From contig JAIQDT010010060.1 of NCBI GenBank assembly GCA_021521415.1, positions 1 through 64,000 on the forward strand: a stretch of DNA of 64,000 nt, read 5' to 3'. Source of the DNA: Bidens hawaiensis (taxonomy: Eukaryota > Streptophyta > Magnoliopsida > Asterales > Asteraceae). The notes beneath the pieces are model-generated. The model did no database searches and was not told the origin of the DNA. It saw only the letters and a list, made by a program, of their open reading frames with translations. Positions 1 to 11,075 of this stretch are shown here, piece after piece. The stretch's first letter is position 1, and the number at the start of each line of letters is the position of its first letter. The position numbers and the translations under genes were made by a program.

Positions 1-439
1 CTGCCAATTTCTTATGAGCCTCATATTTGCACTCACCGGTGAAGTTAATGGAGTTGTTAATAAAATGTTGATGTGTGACTGTGTGAGATGAATCAAATGG
101 CGCTCTAGGAACTATGATTTTAGAGCGAAATATCATCGGTACAAATACAAATTGTGTTCATCTCAGACGGGTCAGTCTAAAAACAATATTTAAATGCGAA
201 AAGGGACCCAAAGTTAATAATCATCATTTTGTATGACTCGTTTCAACTTTCAATCCTTTTAATCTGTTCTGACACTCCCATATTACCATCTCTAAGCACA
301 TAATGAAAACCTACAATATACTCTTGAAAGAATAAACAGCTCACAGCTTTGAACATACAGCCAATTCAACCTCTGATGTTCTGACACGTATATGACACCA
401 ACAGAGGCATCAAATCTTGACCATCTTTCAGGTTATAGT
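1..439. other. Region downstream of the cyclin T gene
   Basis: AT-rich sequence beyond the cyclin T stop codon at 440-442. It should contain the minus-strand 3' UTR, but I could not identify a convincing polyadenylation site. No other gene is seen. Confidence 0.4.
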
Positions 440-3400
440 CTAAAACAGCTCCATCAACTGCTGAACAACATCTGCAACAAGAAAATCATTTGTGAGAAGG
501 TTAAACTTTAGTCCCCACCGTCAATCCTAGTTGGTTTTTAAAAAAATAAGTAAATATAATATCTGAAATAATACCATATGCACAAATAAGTCGCTTACAA
601 TGATCTAATGTTTCTGGACAACGCAAATTAGGAGGATCATGGGTGAGTTCTAACCTCTTGGATCCGTTCACTTTTTGCCAGGTTGACCCGTTAGCATTAG
701 AAAAAGCACAAATGAACCCAATGTCACATATATGATGTGAAAATCACATCAGTGAGCTTAAAGGTAAGAATTTTGACCCGTTTATAGATTGGTTGACTTA
801 GACAAATAAAATATTCAGCTAAAGGGGAGCAAGTCAAACGGCTTGAACAGGTCAAAATCGGCTAGCTGTTCAAACTGAGCCCGTGAGCTGTGCCTAGAAA
901 GCTCGAGCCTAAAAATAAGCTTGTACAATAAACGGGTGGCTTGGCTTGGCCCGTTTACACCACTAATCCTTTAGAGAACTATTGTAACAATGTTGCATTC
1001 ATGATTATTCAACATTTAAAAGAACTTTAAAGTTAGTGGATCAAACTGACCAGTTACCCAACTAACCCAAACCATCCATCCACCCAGCTAAACTGAGGCA
1101 AGAATAAAATTGCATACCCCTGAGCACAGATGGCGGTGTGTAGAACTCTTGCCAAATCTTTTGAAATGAAGTAAGATCCATATTTAAGGATCTTGCAGCA
1201 AGATATGCAGCTCCAGCAGCAATCTGGTGTGGTTTAAACTGAAGCCAAAGTGAGCTACGCAGCCTGCAAAAATTTACTCAAATTTAGAAAAGGAACAAAA
1301 AACGATGAGGGCAATAGATATTATTAAACAACCATCTTTGTAGCAATAAAACAAAATGATGAAGATCTGGCACAAACTAAGACAAACAGGTTCAAAGTTT
1401 TTAGTAATTACCAAGCGTGTATATGAAATGTTGAATGAAGCTTCAAAGTTTCTAGTAATTACCAAAAGTGTAATCTGATGAACATTTTTCCAGGTAGATG
1501 CAGCATTGCTGACAGTGTCACTCACTAGCATAAAAATAAGATTTATATTCCCGGTCTACACCACCATACTAGTACTCACTTTGAAGTCACAATTTATTGG
1601 AATACACAGAAGAAACTAATTTGGGAAAGTCCAAGACTCTAAGAAAGCCGCCTTTCAACCCATTTACAAGTAAACGGGTCAATTTAGGTTATAAGTCACC
1701 AAGAATGTATTCTTTAACACACATACAACCTCCTAATATGTTTCACTAATATAGTGTTTTAATCACAGTTAAAATATTGACAAGCTATAAACCTCACGAA
1801 AAGAGAAGATAAAAAGTGTGTGGGTGAGTACAACCAGACCCAACGAGCCCATTTTGACACATTTAAAGATTGTACGTTTCACCCAACCCAATTTAGCCCA
1901 TTATCCAACACGCGCTAACTGCCACTTTTGCCAACTCTAGTGCTGACACTTAGCACAACACAAACATTACCACACGTTCATTTTCAAATGCTTCACTACC
2001 ATACAGCCTGGTACACTATTGACCTCTCTAGATTGCATATTGAGATCACCACTACTTGTGCCAGTAATTGAATAAGAGCATCATATTACAAAATCATGAA
2101 CAATCTATCGAACAATTAGTTACATGATGCATTATTCACTAGCAAACCTACAGAAATGAATTATATACTGACGCATTAACATCCTATGCATATACTTACA
2201 TAAGGGTTCAACGATCCATAACATAAGTCCAATCAGTGGGTTAAAACTTAAAGCCAAGAGCCACGTTATGTTTTAGACGATAACTTAACAAGAATATAAG
2301 AAATAAAGACTAAACAAAATAAAGAGAACAAAAAACAAATGGCTCAATTTATGTAAAATGGCTCAATTTAAGTATATTATAGGCAGTTGGTAAAAAGATA
2401 AATATAAAATCAAAATGAATTAAATGGGTCGAAGACGGTTTATATACTGTTCCAGTTATGCTCTAGTGTTTACACCCTCCTAAATTGCTTTAATCAAAAG
2501 AACTGGATCATTAGTCTAGTATTAGTTTTTGTAATCATCTCTAATACTTTACCTATGAAACTAAAACAAAACGAACAAGTTTTTATGTGTCCAACCCGGC
2601 CGTGATTCAAAAAGGCTGTATGAGGCTCTGGGAAAAATTATAAGAGGCTTAGCCTCATGAGGGTCAATTGAAACCTAAGCCTCAGCCTGTCCGAGGCGGT
2701 CCAAGGCGTCGAGGCTTAAGCCTCACTAGACTTTGTGAAAGTTACCTAATTTATGATTTTCTGGACTATTCTTTGACCCATTTAGTGCTTAGTGGACTTA
2801 AATGGTGGGCCAACCCAACATTTAGCCAAAACTAACTCATGTAACCTCTTAAAATCAACATCGTTAAATTAGGTTTTTTCTTGTTAAACCTAATCCTACT
2901 TTCACACACATACGCAGACACGCAGTCACACAATCTCTGACCTTCAGACTCGTAACATTAGTAATTTAGGTTGTTGAACTATTTTATGTTTTATACTCCC
3001 TCCGTCCCATAACAAGTGTCATGGTTTGAAAAACACAAATTTTAAGAAACTTTGAATTATTGCACTTTTTGCTTGATAAATGACTATAATGCCCCTTACA
3101 TATATAAAAAGACAAAATTTAAAAAGTTTCAATGATTGTATTGGTGTAAGGGTAAACATGGATATTAGTTAATAAATTTTAAAAGTGAACATTTGCAATG
3201 GGACAAACTAAAATAGAAATGTAGACACTTTCAAAGGGACGGAGGGAGTATTAAATTAGGTTGTTTTACTATTTTATGATGTTTCTTTAATTACTAAATT
3301 AGGATTTATAATATTCATAATGTTTGTTTTATGATAAAATTGTGATTTTTATGGGATATATACTTTTTCATTTTTTTTAATGTCTCGAGGCTTACGCCTC

Positions 3401-6400
3401 GGTATGCCACGAGGCTTACGCCTTGTGAGGCAGACGGAAAACACCTCAAGGCTCGTTTCCGTTCTTTTAAAACTTACACAGCCCATTTTGACACTCTATC
3501 CAACCCGCCACACCTGCCCATTTGCCACCTAGGCACCTATACATGACCATGTAGCCAGATCATGAGTGACCAGAGACCGAACTGCAAGTCAACCACTATT
3601 GGTGATTAACCAAAACTAAATTAGGTCTCGGTCAGCCTTTTATAGTTTTGGCAGACACGCCCCTTAGGTTAGGTTTGAGATTTCTTAAAATTTTAAAGTT
3701 AATCGAACCGTGAGCATCCTAGGTCAAACATTAAGTTAAGCAAGAATATCATAGACACTGCATCCAAACACATTGGTTGTGCAACTTCAGTGAGAAATCA
3801 AAATGCATATCTATCCACCAGCTAACAAAATCATACACTGTGCATGCATGCTACTCTTCTATTTCCCCTGCAATTATACGTCAATCCAAAAAGTCAATAT
3901 AAATCGACCACTAAACATACTACTCTTTTCCATGGTATCCTGCTATCTAACATCATTTTAACTTCTCAAAAAAAGCTACCAACGTCAGGGCCATAAACTT
4001 TGAAACTTGTATATTTCAAGCTTATAAAGAAAGACAATAAATATGATAACTTACCCTTCACTGACCAAACTCAAAGCCAGATTCACCAAAAGTGACTGTG
4101 CAAGCCCTGATTTGTCAAGCATGGATGTAAGATGAGCATACGGATGCTCCACGTTAAGCTCAAAGTTTAGAGTTGTCAAAACCATTTGCTCGGCTTCAAT
4201 CACCCTCTCCCGGTACTGTTCAAACCAGTCCTGTTAAAAAATGGCGCATCAGACATAAAGAATCATAAAAATAACTATATTATCAGACGTGGAGTAAATA
4301 AAAAGTTATTGCTCACCACAGGGAGTAAATAGCAGAGTAAGTTGAAATCCTGCTTGTGTAAAATTTCAGAGGATACTCTCAAGACGTTGTTTAGAAGACA
4401 AGGTGTCTCCTCAGACTTCGCAGCAAGGAAAAGAGTAGCAGTAGCAATCAACTGTAGAATAACAATAACTAAATCAATAATAATAATAATAATAATATGA
4501 TTAATAATAATAAGATGAAGATGCAAAAAGCAGCCTATGTAAGTTGTAGCATCTAACATACATAAGTGAATAGTTTGACAGAAAGTTGGTTTATTTAATA
4601 AATGAAAGAACATGAACACAATTTTTTTTTCAGTTAGTTAATCAAACGAACATGAAAGCATGTCTTGTTTGTTCATTTATGTTCGTGAGCGTTTACTTTA
4701 CGTTCGTGTATGATTGTTCGTTTCATCGTTTGTATTCATTTATGTCCGTTAGTTACGACTGTTTAAATTTGGTCTGCGTTCGTTAATATATTTATTAAAT
4801 TTTTTAGGCCTATTACAATTTAGTCTACTTTTAAGTCATTCACATTTCCTTTTAAATGGTTTTAGCTCAGTAGCATCCGTTTATCTATGTTCATGCGTTT
4901 GTAAACTGTTCTTTATCCCGAACGAGAAAACATAAAAAAAAACATGAACACATTTGTTTTCTTATCAAACGAACATGCGAATGCTCAGTTCATGTTCGCT
5001 CGATTCGCTTATAGGCCTAAGAAACTTTCAACAGTAAAGTGTATTTAATATCATAGTTTCATGCATTCTCTTAACCAACAAAGTTTAACATCTTTAAGCA
5101 TTGCTATGTTTATTTCTTTACCATAAAGATATTGTAACTTACAAATCTATCATTGGATGCATGCGACCGCCGGACAAAAAACCGGTGGCATAGAACCATA
5201 GCTGTCCCTATAGTAGTTTGTGGCCTGTAAATATGTTATGAATTGGACCCGAGCCAAAATTAGCCCAATAAATCTGGCCCAACCATTGAGAAATCTGATT
5301 ATATAACAAAGCGGGCATGACCAAAAGGGATACCAAAGATGACGAGAGAGTGTGCATCCTCTTCTTCCCATCCCAACTCTGAGTTTCTGATTTCCTGTCC
5401 CCCTTTCTTGTAATTTCTAAATTCCCATCTCCTTACTCTAGTATTTTGCTTATCTCAGTTTCTATTGTAATCATCTCTGAATTTGAATAGAAATTTATCA
5501 TCTTCTGTTAATGATTGTTAGTTGTGAACATCAAATCACAACATTGGTGCTTTCATTAAGAAATGTTCATCATCATCATCATCATCATCGTACTCAGTAT
5601 ATCCCACCAATAGCAAAGCTATGGTAGGGTCTGAGGAGGGTAAGATGTAGGCAGCCTTACCTCTACCCCATAGGGATAGAGAGGCTGCTTCATTAAGAAA
5701 TGTTGTGATTTGATATTCACAACTAAACAATTATTAACAGAAGATGATAAATTTCCATTCAAATTCAGAATTGATTACAATAGAAACTAAGATTAGCAAA
5801 ATACTAGAGAGGGGTGATGGGAATTTAGAAATTACAAGGGGATAGGAAATCAGAAACTCAGAGTTGGGACGGGAAGAAGATGCACACTTTTTCGTCATAC
5901 TCGTTATCCCCTTTTGGTCATGTCTGCTTCGTTATATACTCGGACATCTCACTGGTTGGGCCAGTTTTATTGGAATAATATGGGATTGGGTTCAATTCAT
6001 AACAAAATATATAAAAATCTTGTCAAATTACAAAATAAACCAATCAGACCAAGATATATTAACTTAAATGATTAATATATGTCTACAACCACAAACTAAA
6101 ATGTTTTACTTACAGCTCAAGACGAATTCCAAGGTTCTGAAGAAACGCACAATATGAGTAACGCAAATGTGTTTCCTGCAATGAATCAATACCATCTTTT
6201 CTAGAAGGAGAAAACCTCTCGATTTCATCTCGTGACATAAATTCAGTATCTTTGTCTTCAAATGTTGCACGGTCACGTTTATGGCTAGTAGATGTGAATG
6301 CTCTAGCATTGAATTCAGATGCTATTTGAGGAAGGAATGAGGTCTTGAAGCTTGAAGGGAAATGTTCATATGCGCTCGATTGATTATAAGATGTCCCATA

Positions 6401-6667
6401 ACTTTCGTGATTATTGGCAGAAAACCTCCTTCTCTTATTTGAAGGTAAGAGTTGAGGATCAATGTTGTTGTACATGTTAAATTGCTGTCTCGATTCATTT
6501 GAGAAGTCATGCAAGTTGGTATAGTTTGTTCGATGGTTATTATTATTGTAATGCATGTTGGTCGTAACGGTTGTGTCATACACGCGAGGATGATTTCTTC
6601 CAAATGAGAATCTAAAATCACCAGGAAATTGACTGTTTTCCGCGTGATGAGGCTGAGCAAGGGACAT
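440..6667 (-). CDS. CYCT1: Cyclin T (CYCT1 class), P-TEFb-type regulatory cyclin
   Basis: Coding exons, in order of transcription, are 6114-6667, 5143-5224, 4317-4451, 4055-4230, 1118-1263 and 440-471. They total 1125 nt (374 aa); every intron is GT..AG and the frame stays open. Residues 1 to about 140 are a low-complexity Asn/Ser/His-rich tail. The cyclin box starts near [17 protein letters not shown] (about 145-161) and runs through [28 protein letters not shown] and [11 protein letters not shown]. The second cyclin fold includes [16 protein letters not shown] and [16 protein letters not shown]. The protein ends VVQQLMELF. In this family the cyclin pairs with a CDK9/CDKC kinase that phosphorylates the RNA polymerase II C-terminal domain; that role is inferred from homology. 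The closest resemblance I recall is to the shorter cyclin-T1-3-like proteins. A downstream start at Met144 is possible but would remove the tail. Introns 1 and 4 are swollen by transposons, yet no coding exon is broken. Confidence 0.9.
2600..3475. repeat. Imperfect inverted-repeat element rich in AGGC/GCCT motifs (possible hAT-like MITE)
   Basis: In the fourth cyclin intron. Clusters of GAGGCTTAAGCCTC-like palindromes occur at about 2610-2730 and, inverted, at about 3385-3460. They flank the Stowaway MITE at 2996-3248. The arrangement resembles a non-autonomous DNA transposon with subterminal repeats, into which the Stowaway element later inserted. The ends and TSD were not resolved. Confidence 0.4.
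2996..3248. mobile_element. Stowaway (Tc1/mariner) MITE, 253 bp
   Basis: Perfect terminal inverted repeats CTCCCTCCGTCCC / GGGACGGAGGGAG, flanked on both sides by the TA target duplication (2994-2995 and 3249-3250). This is the classic Stowaway signature. It has no coding capacity and lies in an intron of the cyclin T gene. Confidence 0.95.
4620..5030. repeat. Intron repeat with inverted GTTCGTTTG/CAAACGAAC motifs
   Basis: This stretch in the second cyclin T intron has CAAACGAACATG near its left end and again, with inverted relatives (TGTTCATTTATGTTCGT), through to about 5010. It looks like a degenerate non-autonomous DNA transposon. I could not define termini or a TSD. Confidence 0.35.
5234..6004. 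mobile_element. Palindromic LTR element: two LTRs in inverted orientation
   Basis: A 310-bp LTR in plus orientation (5234-5543, TGTTATGAATTGG...AATCACAACA) is followed by a primer-binding-site-like stretch (TTGGTGCTTTCATTAAG). After a short centre comes a second copy of the same LTR in minus orientation (5701-6004). Both outer ends are therefore U3 ends (TGTTATG / CATAACA). The unit is flanked by a perfect 5-bp duplication AAATA (5229-5233 and 6005-6009), so it appears to have integrated as one piece. A SINE fragment has since inserted at the centre. It lies in the first coding intron of the cyclin T gene and has no ORF of its own. Confidence 0.8.
5568..5688 (-). mobile_element. 5'-truncated SINE copy (Au/TS-like 3' half)
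   Basis: Read on the minus strand, this is 121 bp beginning GCAGCCTCTCTATCCC, passing through GGTAAGGCTGCCTACATC and ending in an (ATG)n tail. It is flanked by a 16-bp target duplication TTCATTAAGAAATGTT (5552-5567 and 5689-5704). About 105 bp match the 3' end of the longer SINE at 12247-12616, with no difference that I can see. Confidence 0.8.
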
Positions 6668-8000
6668 TGTTCCTATAGAAATGCCTGCAAATTGAAAAGA
6701 GAAATGAAGCTAAAAATGGTATATATGTGCTTATACTTGCTAGAAACATACGAGTACATCATTTGCTTCCAGATAATGATTTTCTATGTATCATTACTCA
6801 TTTCAGTCTCATTTAGTACTGAGATGAGCAACATCAAGTGTGATGTAATTTCATACCAGTCAAATTAAACTATGCTGCATGTGGAAAGCTAATAATGTAT
6901 CATTTCAGTACCATGGTAAGCATAAGAAATAATAAAAATATTACAGCTTTAGCCGTGGAAAGAACAAAAATAATATTTTTTTTACAATAAAACTTTGAAT
7001 ATCATCAATCGAGCAAGATGAGATTCTACAACGCTTCAAAACTCAACTTCAAAAGTTTCTTGAACAAGGATCATAACAATACAAAATTCTGAGGCTTCGC
7101 TTGGGACAGTAGGTAGTGTTTATCTAATTAATAACTATTTGAATAAATCTTTTCAGTGTAAAACATATATCTTTATTTTTAATAGCATAATATTGTCGTA
7201 TAGAGAGATATCAACCTTAGGAATGATTGCTAAAACGCCTGAATTACAACCAGTAAGGTGTTATTTTCTATGATTGTAAGATACAGTGTCTTGAGTTTGA
7301 TGTTCAAAAAATCTTCATAAGTTTATTTTTTTTATTGATTTATCGGTCCATTTTCTTCCCCTAATTCCAAAATTCAAGCCCTATTTTACCAAGTTCATAG
7401 CAGATAACAAGCAGGTTACCAACAAACCACCGAAACACACAGATCCAGCCAGAATCAGACTGCTAATAGAGGCATGGTTGTAAAAATCCCGCCTAGACGC
7501 CGATTAATCGCTAGTCGGATCCCCACCGACTAGTCGCAGAATAATCGCTATTTGGTCAAAACTGAAATATATATATATACCGTCAAACTAGCGATTTCTA
7601 TAATAATCTACCGGCAGCAAGAACTTAAAGAAACAGTATAAGATAATTTGTTTAAAATCAAGGGTGAAATTAGGGTTTCCAGCAACAAATTCAATACATA
7701 GAAGACATCTGAAGTGATCAGATTCGTTGAATAATAATAATAATAATAATAATAATATTATGTTAGGGTAAACTGATAGAATCATACCGATGCGTAAATG
7801 AATAAGCTAAGCTAAGCTAAGCTCTGGATCGATCGATCGATCTGACGATTAACTAGTAAAGTATCGATGTAATAATATCTCAGAAAAAGAGAGCGTATAC
7901 GAATGGGAACTACGAAATAAAGGGCATCAAAAGAAAGAAACCCCCCACATAATAAATAAATAAATAAATAAAACCGACACGAACTCAGTCAGTATCGGTT
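6668..8000 (-). promoter_or_regulatory. 5' leader, UTR intron and promoter region of the cyclin T gene
   Basis: Upstream of the ATG a good acceptor (TTTGCAG) ends at about 6685, giving a short leader GCATTTCTATAGGAACA before the start codon. A matching donor (ATCG|GTATGA) lies at 7788/7787, suggesting a 5' UTR intron of about 1.1 kb with a first exon upstream of 7788. The region has an (AAT)n microsatellite near 7728-7756, AAGCT repeats at about 7805-7822 and GATC repeats at about 7827-7840. It also has a (TAAA)n tract near 7950-7972 and a hAT-like fragment near 7480-7560. The transcription start was not identified. Confidence 0.5.
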
Positions 8001-8168
8001 AATTTTGTTTCATTAGCGTACTAAATCCGAAAAATAACTTTGTAAACGCTCAAAGTAGCATGGCCATATGTGCAACTTATGATTACGTCGACATGTAGGG
8101 ATGAGCTCGGTACCGATACATAAAAAAAATGTTGATTATCGAAAATCGCCAAAAATGGATACTGATGT

Positions 8169-8484
8169 TGTTGTGTACTCAAATTAACACAACGGGGAGA
8201 TAATCAAATGAGAAGTAATTACTATGATTCGATTAACTCAATAGAGAGATTACATGAGAAACCAAAAGATAACAAGAAGGAGATGGGAAACAGATTATAG
8301 AAGAAGAGATGAGAAGACCAGAACCATCTGTAACAATATTCATTCATACTCTATACTCCCTTCCTAACGCCTTATATCAACGGTCTCTCGTCAATTCATT
8401 CTTGTTGGCCTAATTACTTCTCTTGACTTGGGCTGCCCATCTTGACTCGGGCTACCAAATGGGCCTGGATGAGTGTTCATAACA
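8169..8484 (-). repeat. 3' LTR of the non-autonomous element
   Basis: 316-bp direct repeat of 11473-11789, starting TGTTGTGTACTC and ending TTCATAACA in plus orientation. Differences between the two copies are few. Confidence 0.9.
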
Positions 8485-8669
8485 TTACTCTCCCCTTTCA
8501 AACTCACCTTGTCCTCAAGGTGAAAGAAATTTTCTAACGGGTCGGATTGAATCAAGCGGTGTAAACCAAGAAAGCTACTCATCTCATAGACACCAAAGCA
8601 TTGGACATTGACACCACACCAATCTGATGATCTGATGTTAACTTTTGGGTCAATATTGACAAAAAAAAA

Positions 8670-9692
8670 TCAACCCTTTTCACACATCAACTTTGACAAA
8701 AATATCAGTATATCCCACATAAACATATTTTTGCCAATATTCAATATTAATGATGAAAATACCCTCGATGGCATTTGACACCCATAATACCTGAAGTTCT
8801 GTTTGTATTTTCCGATGACCAAATTGCCCTTTCTATGATAAATGTTATGTGCAACTTTTTTCTTGTTCCTTTGATATTTATAAAGGCTAAAACCCTCAAC
8901 AAGCACCCCTACTTCATTTCTTTTAACCTTAGTAAACATTCTGGCCCAATCAACGGCTTGAAATAATAAAAAATGAAGATTCCACCCAGGTTCACCATGG
9001 ACCCATAGAAAGTCAACCAACCATTGTAATGCACCTTTAAGCATTATGTTTATTTTACTTTGACTCTTTGGAAAGTCAACACCAGCATCATTAATGTCCA
9101 TGTCACTTTCACCAATGTTTTTTATATTGTGCAACTTTTCTTTATTTGAAGGAAACCAAATAGTAAGAATACTATAGGACCTTGTGTTTGCAACATGTAG
9201 GAGTACCAATTTGAATACAGCAAGTAGGAATGTCAATATTGCCATTGGTTGGACTAAAGCATTATCTCCAACAGTATCTTTCCATTTCCACTTAACTAAC
9301 CATTTTCTCACACCTTTTTTTTTATAATTGGTTAGCCAAAAAGTAGCAGACATCTTGCCAAGAATGCTCAAAATTTTAATTTTGACTTGACTTTTAAAAA
9401 AATCAGCAGCCACAATGTTCATCCGCTGAACTTTACCAACATTACCTGAGTTATAGTGATTCTTTTTAACGGAATTTTTTAATTCCATTGCAGAGAGTTC
9501 ATGTAGTTGGACTGTTAAAGTAACACGCATAGGAGTGTCGTGGTTGGAGCGAACTATTTCTGGTGGGTATCTCTCTGCTTTGGCAACAACAACCATGAAA
9601 AAGACCGCTATAAGTGTCCCCCCTTTCCAACCAAGGCGTTGATCCCCTAGTTGGAATAAAAGCACCACTGAAACTGTCTTTGTGTGTCCCAT
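8670..9692 (-). CDS. Unknown ORF (about 340 aa) in the non-autonomous LTR element
   Basis: Long open frame on the element's coding strand, third in order after the gag-like ORF and the 417-aa ORF. I do not recognise a domain. It has a hydrophobic stretch near the start (TLIAVFFMVVVAKA), another near residue 150 (AILTFLLAVFKLVLLHV), and a Lys-rich middle and C-terminus. The segment GDQRLGWKGGT recalls linker text seen in plant retroelement polyproteins, which is weak evidence. It may be a degenerate remnant kept open by chance rather than a functional protein. Confidence 0.35.
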   Translation of the reverse strand: MGHTKTVSVVLLFQLGDQRLGWKGGTLIAVFFMVVVAKAERYPPEIVRSNHDTPMRVTLTVQLHELSAMELKNSVKKNHYNSGNVGKVQRMNIVAADFFKSQVKIKILSILGKMSATFWLTNYKKKGVRKWLVKWKWKDTVGDNALVQPMAILTFLLAVFKLVLLHVANTRSYSILTIWFPSNKEKLHNIKNIGESDMDINDAGVDFPKSQSKINIMLKGALQWLVDFLWVHGEPGWNLHFLLFQAVDWARMFTKVKRNEVGVLVEGFSLYKYQRNKKKVAHNIYHRKGNLVIGKYKQNFRYYGCQMPSRVFSSLILNIGKNMFMWDILIFLSKLMCEKG

Positions 9693-9794
9693 AACGAGTC
9701 CAACATGTGGTAATCTTCTGCGGAAAGAAGACTGAGCAGTCTCAAACCGATCATCTTGAAGCTGAGTAACATGTAGAAGTTTTGGCGGATGAGT

Positions 9795-11048
9795 TCATGG
9801 TACCGAAGTAAACGCACTAAGGAAACCAAATGACATTGGTCTAGATGGATACTTTGAATTAAACTGAGTGGCAATTGCTACTGTGAGTGTCGGCCATCCG
9901 TTGAATAAAGTATAACGAAACTGGTCATTTAACCATACCTCTGCCACACCATAAAAGACCCGAGGTAATTGATCATATTCGGAGATTGCATAGAAATAAT
10001 TATACCTATTGGCTTGAGCATCACATATGAGATTAGTAGTAGTGAACCATTTCTTACTCATGATTTCATAGATTCTTTGACGTATCACACCAACAGATTC
10101 AAGGATGATAACACGAGGACAAGAAGGTGTATCAATAAAAGCCGGACCAGGAACAAAACCAAAATCTGTGTTGTTCAATGCAGAACCAAAAGTGGAACTA
10201 GAACCAGCCACGACAATAGACATGCTAAAAAGTTTGAAATATTTTGTACTAACAATCGGAACAGTTTCTGTTGGTTTCGAATATACTGGAAGAGAATCTG
10301 AAGTAAGGGTGGGACACGGGTTCGGTGGTTTGAGATGTTTAACCAAAACAAATAGCTTAGGAACAGTGGTTGCAAAGTTCAGTAAAACTTGAGCAACAAC
10401 AGTAGGTACATGGCCCAAAATCGAATTACTAGTCTCGGGCATAACTGTATCAACAGTGGGAACCACCCTACTAATAAAGAATAAAGCATTGCGAGAGTAA
10501 ACTGAATAAATCTTCAGAGGGGTATCAGGTATGAAAACGTCCTGATCTGGATGTGAATTTCCAATTGACGACATCAAATACGGTGGTGTCATGAACCCCT
10601 TGTGGCCTGTACCACCTGGATCATCTTTCATCTTTTCAAAAGTATTAACACGAGCAGGAGGTGCAAAATTATGCACGACAGAAGCAAGAACAACAGGATC
10701 AAAACCAAAGTTCCTCCGAAACCAATCAGCACCATAATTCGAACTATAACCAAAAGGGAAATGAGCTAAACAACTAATAGTGTCATGCTTTGCATAAACA
10801 GCAGTAATAATATTTGGAGTAGAAGATATCCGAACAGGATTGGCAATCAAACCCGGTTTCCATGTGAAGGAGTGTGCAACTATTGAATCAACAACATCAC
10901 AAACGGTGGTTTCGAGCTTATTAATTGCTTTCGAATCATCTGCCAAAACCATATTTACAAAAGGTTTTACACGCTCAAGCGAAAAATTATAATTTGATAT
11001 ATATGTTTGACCATCCCTTACCCCCTGTGAGCCACTAACAGCAACCAT
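9795..11048 (-). CDS. Unknown ORF (417 aa) in the non-autonomous LTR element
   Basis: The longest uninterrupted frame in the element, 417 aa, starting just after the gag-like ORF in another frame. No RT, protease or integrase motif is visible. Conspicuous features are an aromatic patch (DWFRRNFGFDP), a Pro/Thr-rich middle (KPPNPCP, PVYSKPTETVP), and a C-terminal part rich in Tyr and Phe (ANRYNYFYAISEYDQLPRVF). Its length suggests either past selection or a recent insertion. The function is unknown; a structural or gag-extension role is only a guess. Confidence 0.45.
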   Translation of the reverse strand: MVAVSGSQGVRDGQTYISNYNFSLERVKPFVNMVLADDSKAINKLETTVCDVVDSIVAHSFTWKPGLIANPVRISSTPNIITAVYAKHDTISCLAHFPFGYSSNYGADWFRRNFGFDPVVLASVVHNFAPPARVNTFEKMKDDPGGTGHKGFMTPPYLMSSIGNSHPDQDVFIPDTPLKIYSVYSRNALFFISRVVPTVDTVMPETSNSILGHVPTVVAQVLLNFATTVPKLFVLVKHLKPPNPCPTLTSDSLPVYSKPTETVPIVSTKYFKLFSMSIVVAGSSSTFGSALNNTDFGFVPGPAFIDTPSCPRVIILESVGVIRQRIYEIMSKKWFTTTNLICDAQANRYNYFYAISEYDQLPRVFYGVAEVWLNDQFRYTLFNGWPTLTVAIATQFNSKYPSRPMSFGFLSAFTSVP

Positions 11049-11075
11049 GGATTCAGATTTGATATAGAATACCTC

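Noticed and set aside
9969..10392. Plus-strand ORFs of 95-110 aa
   Set aside because: They are shadows of the longer minus-strand 417-aa ORF of the LTR element and show no domain.
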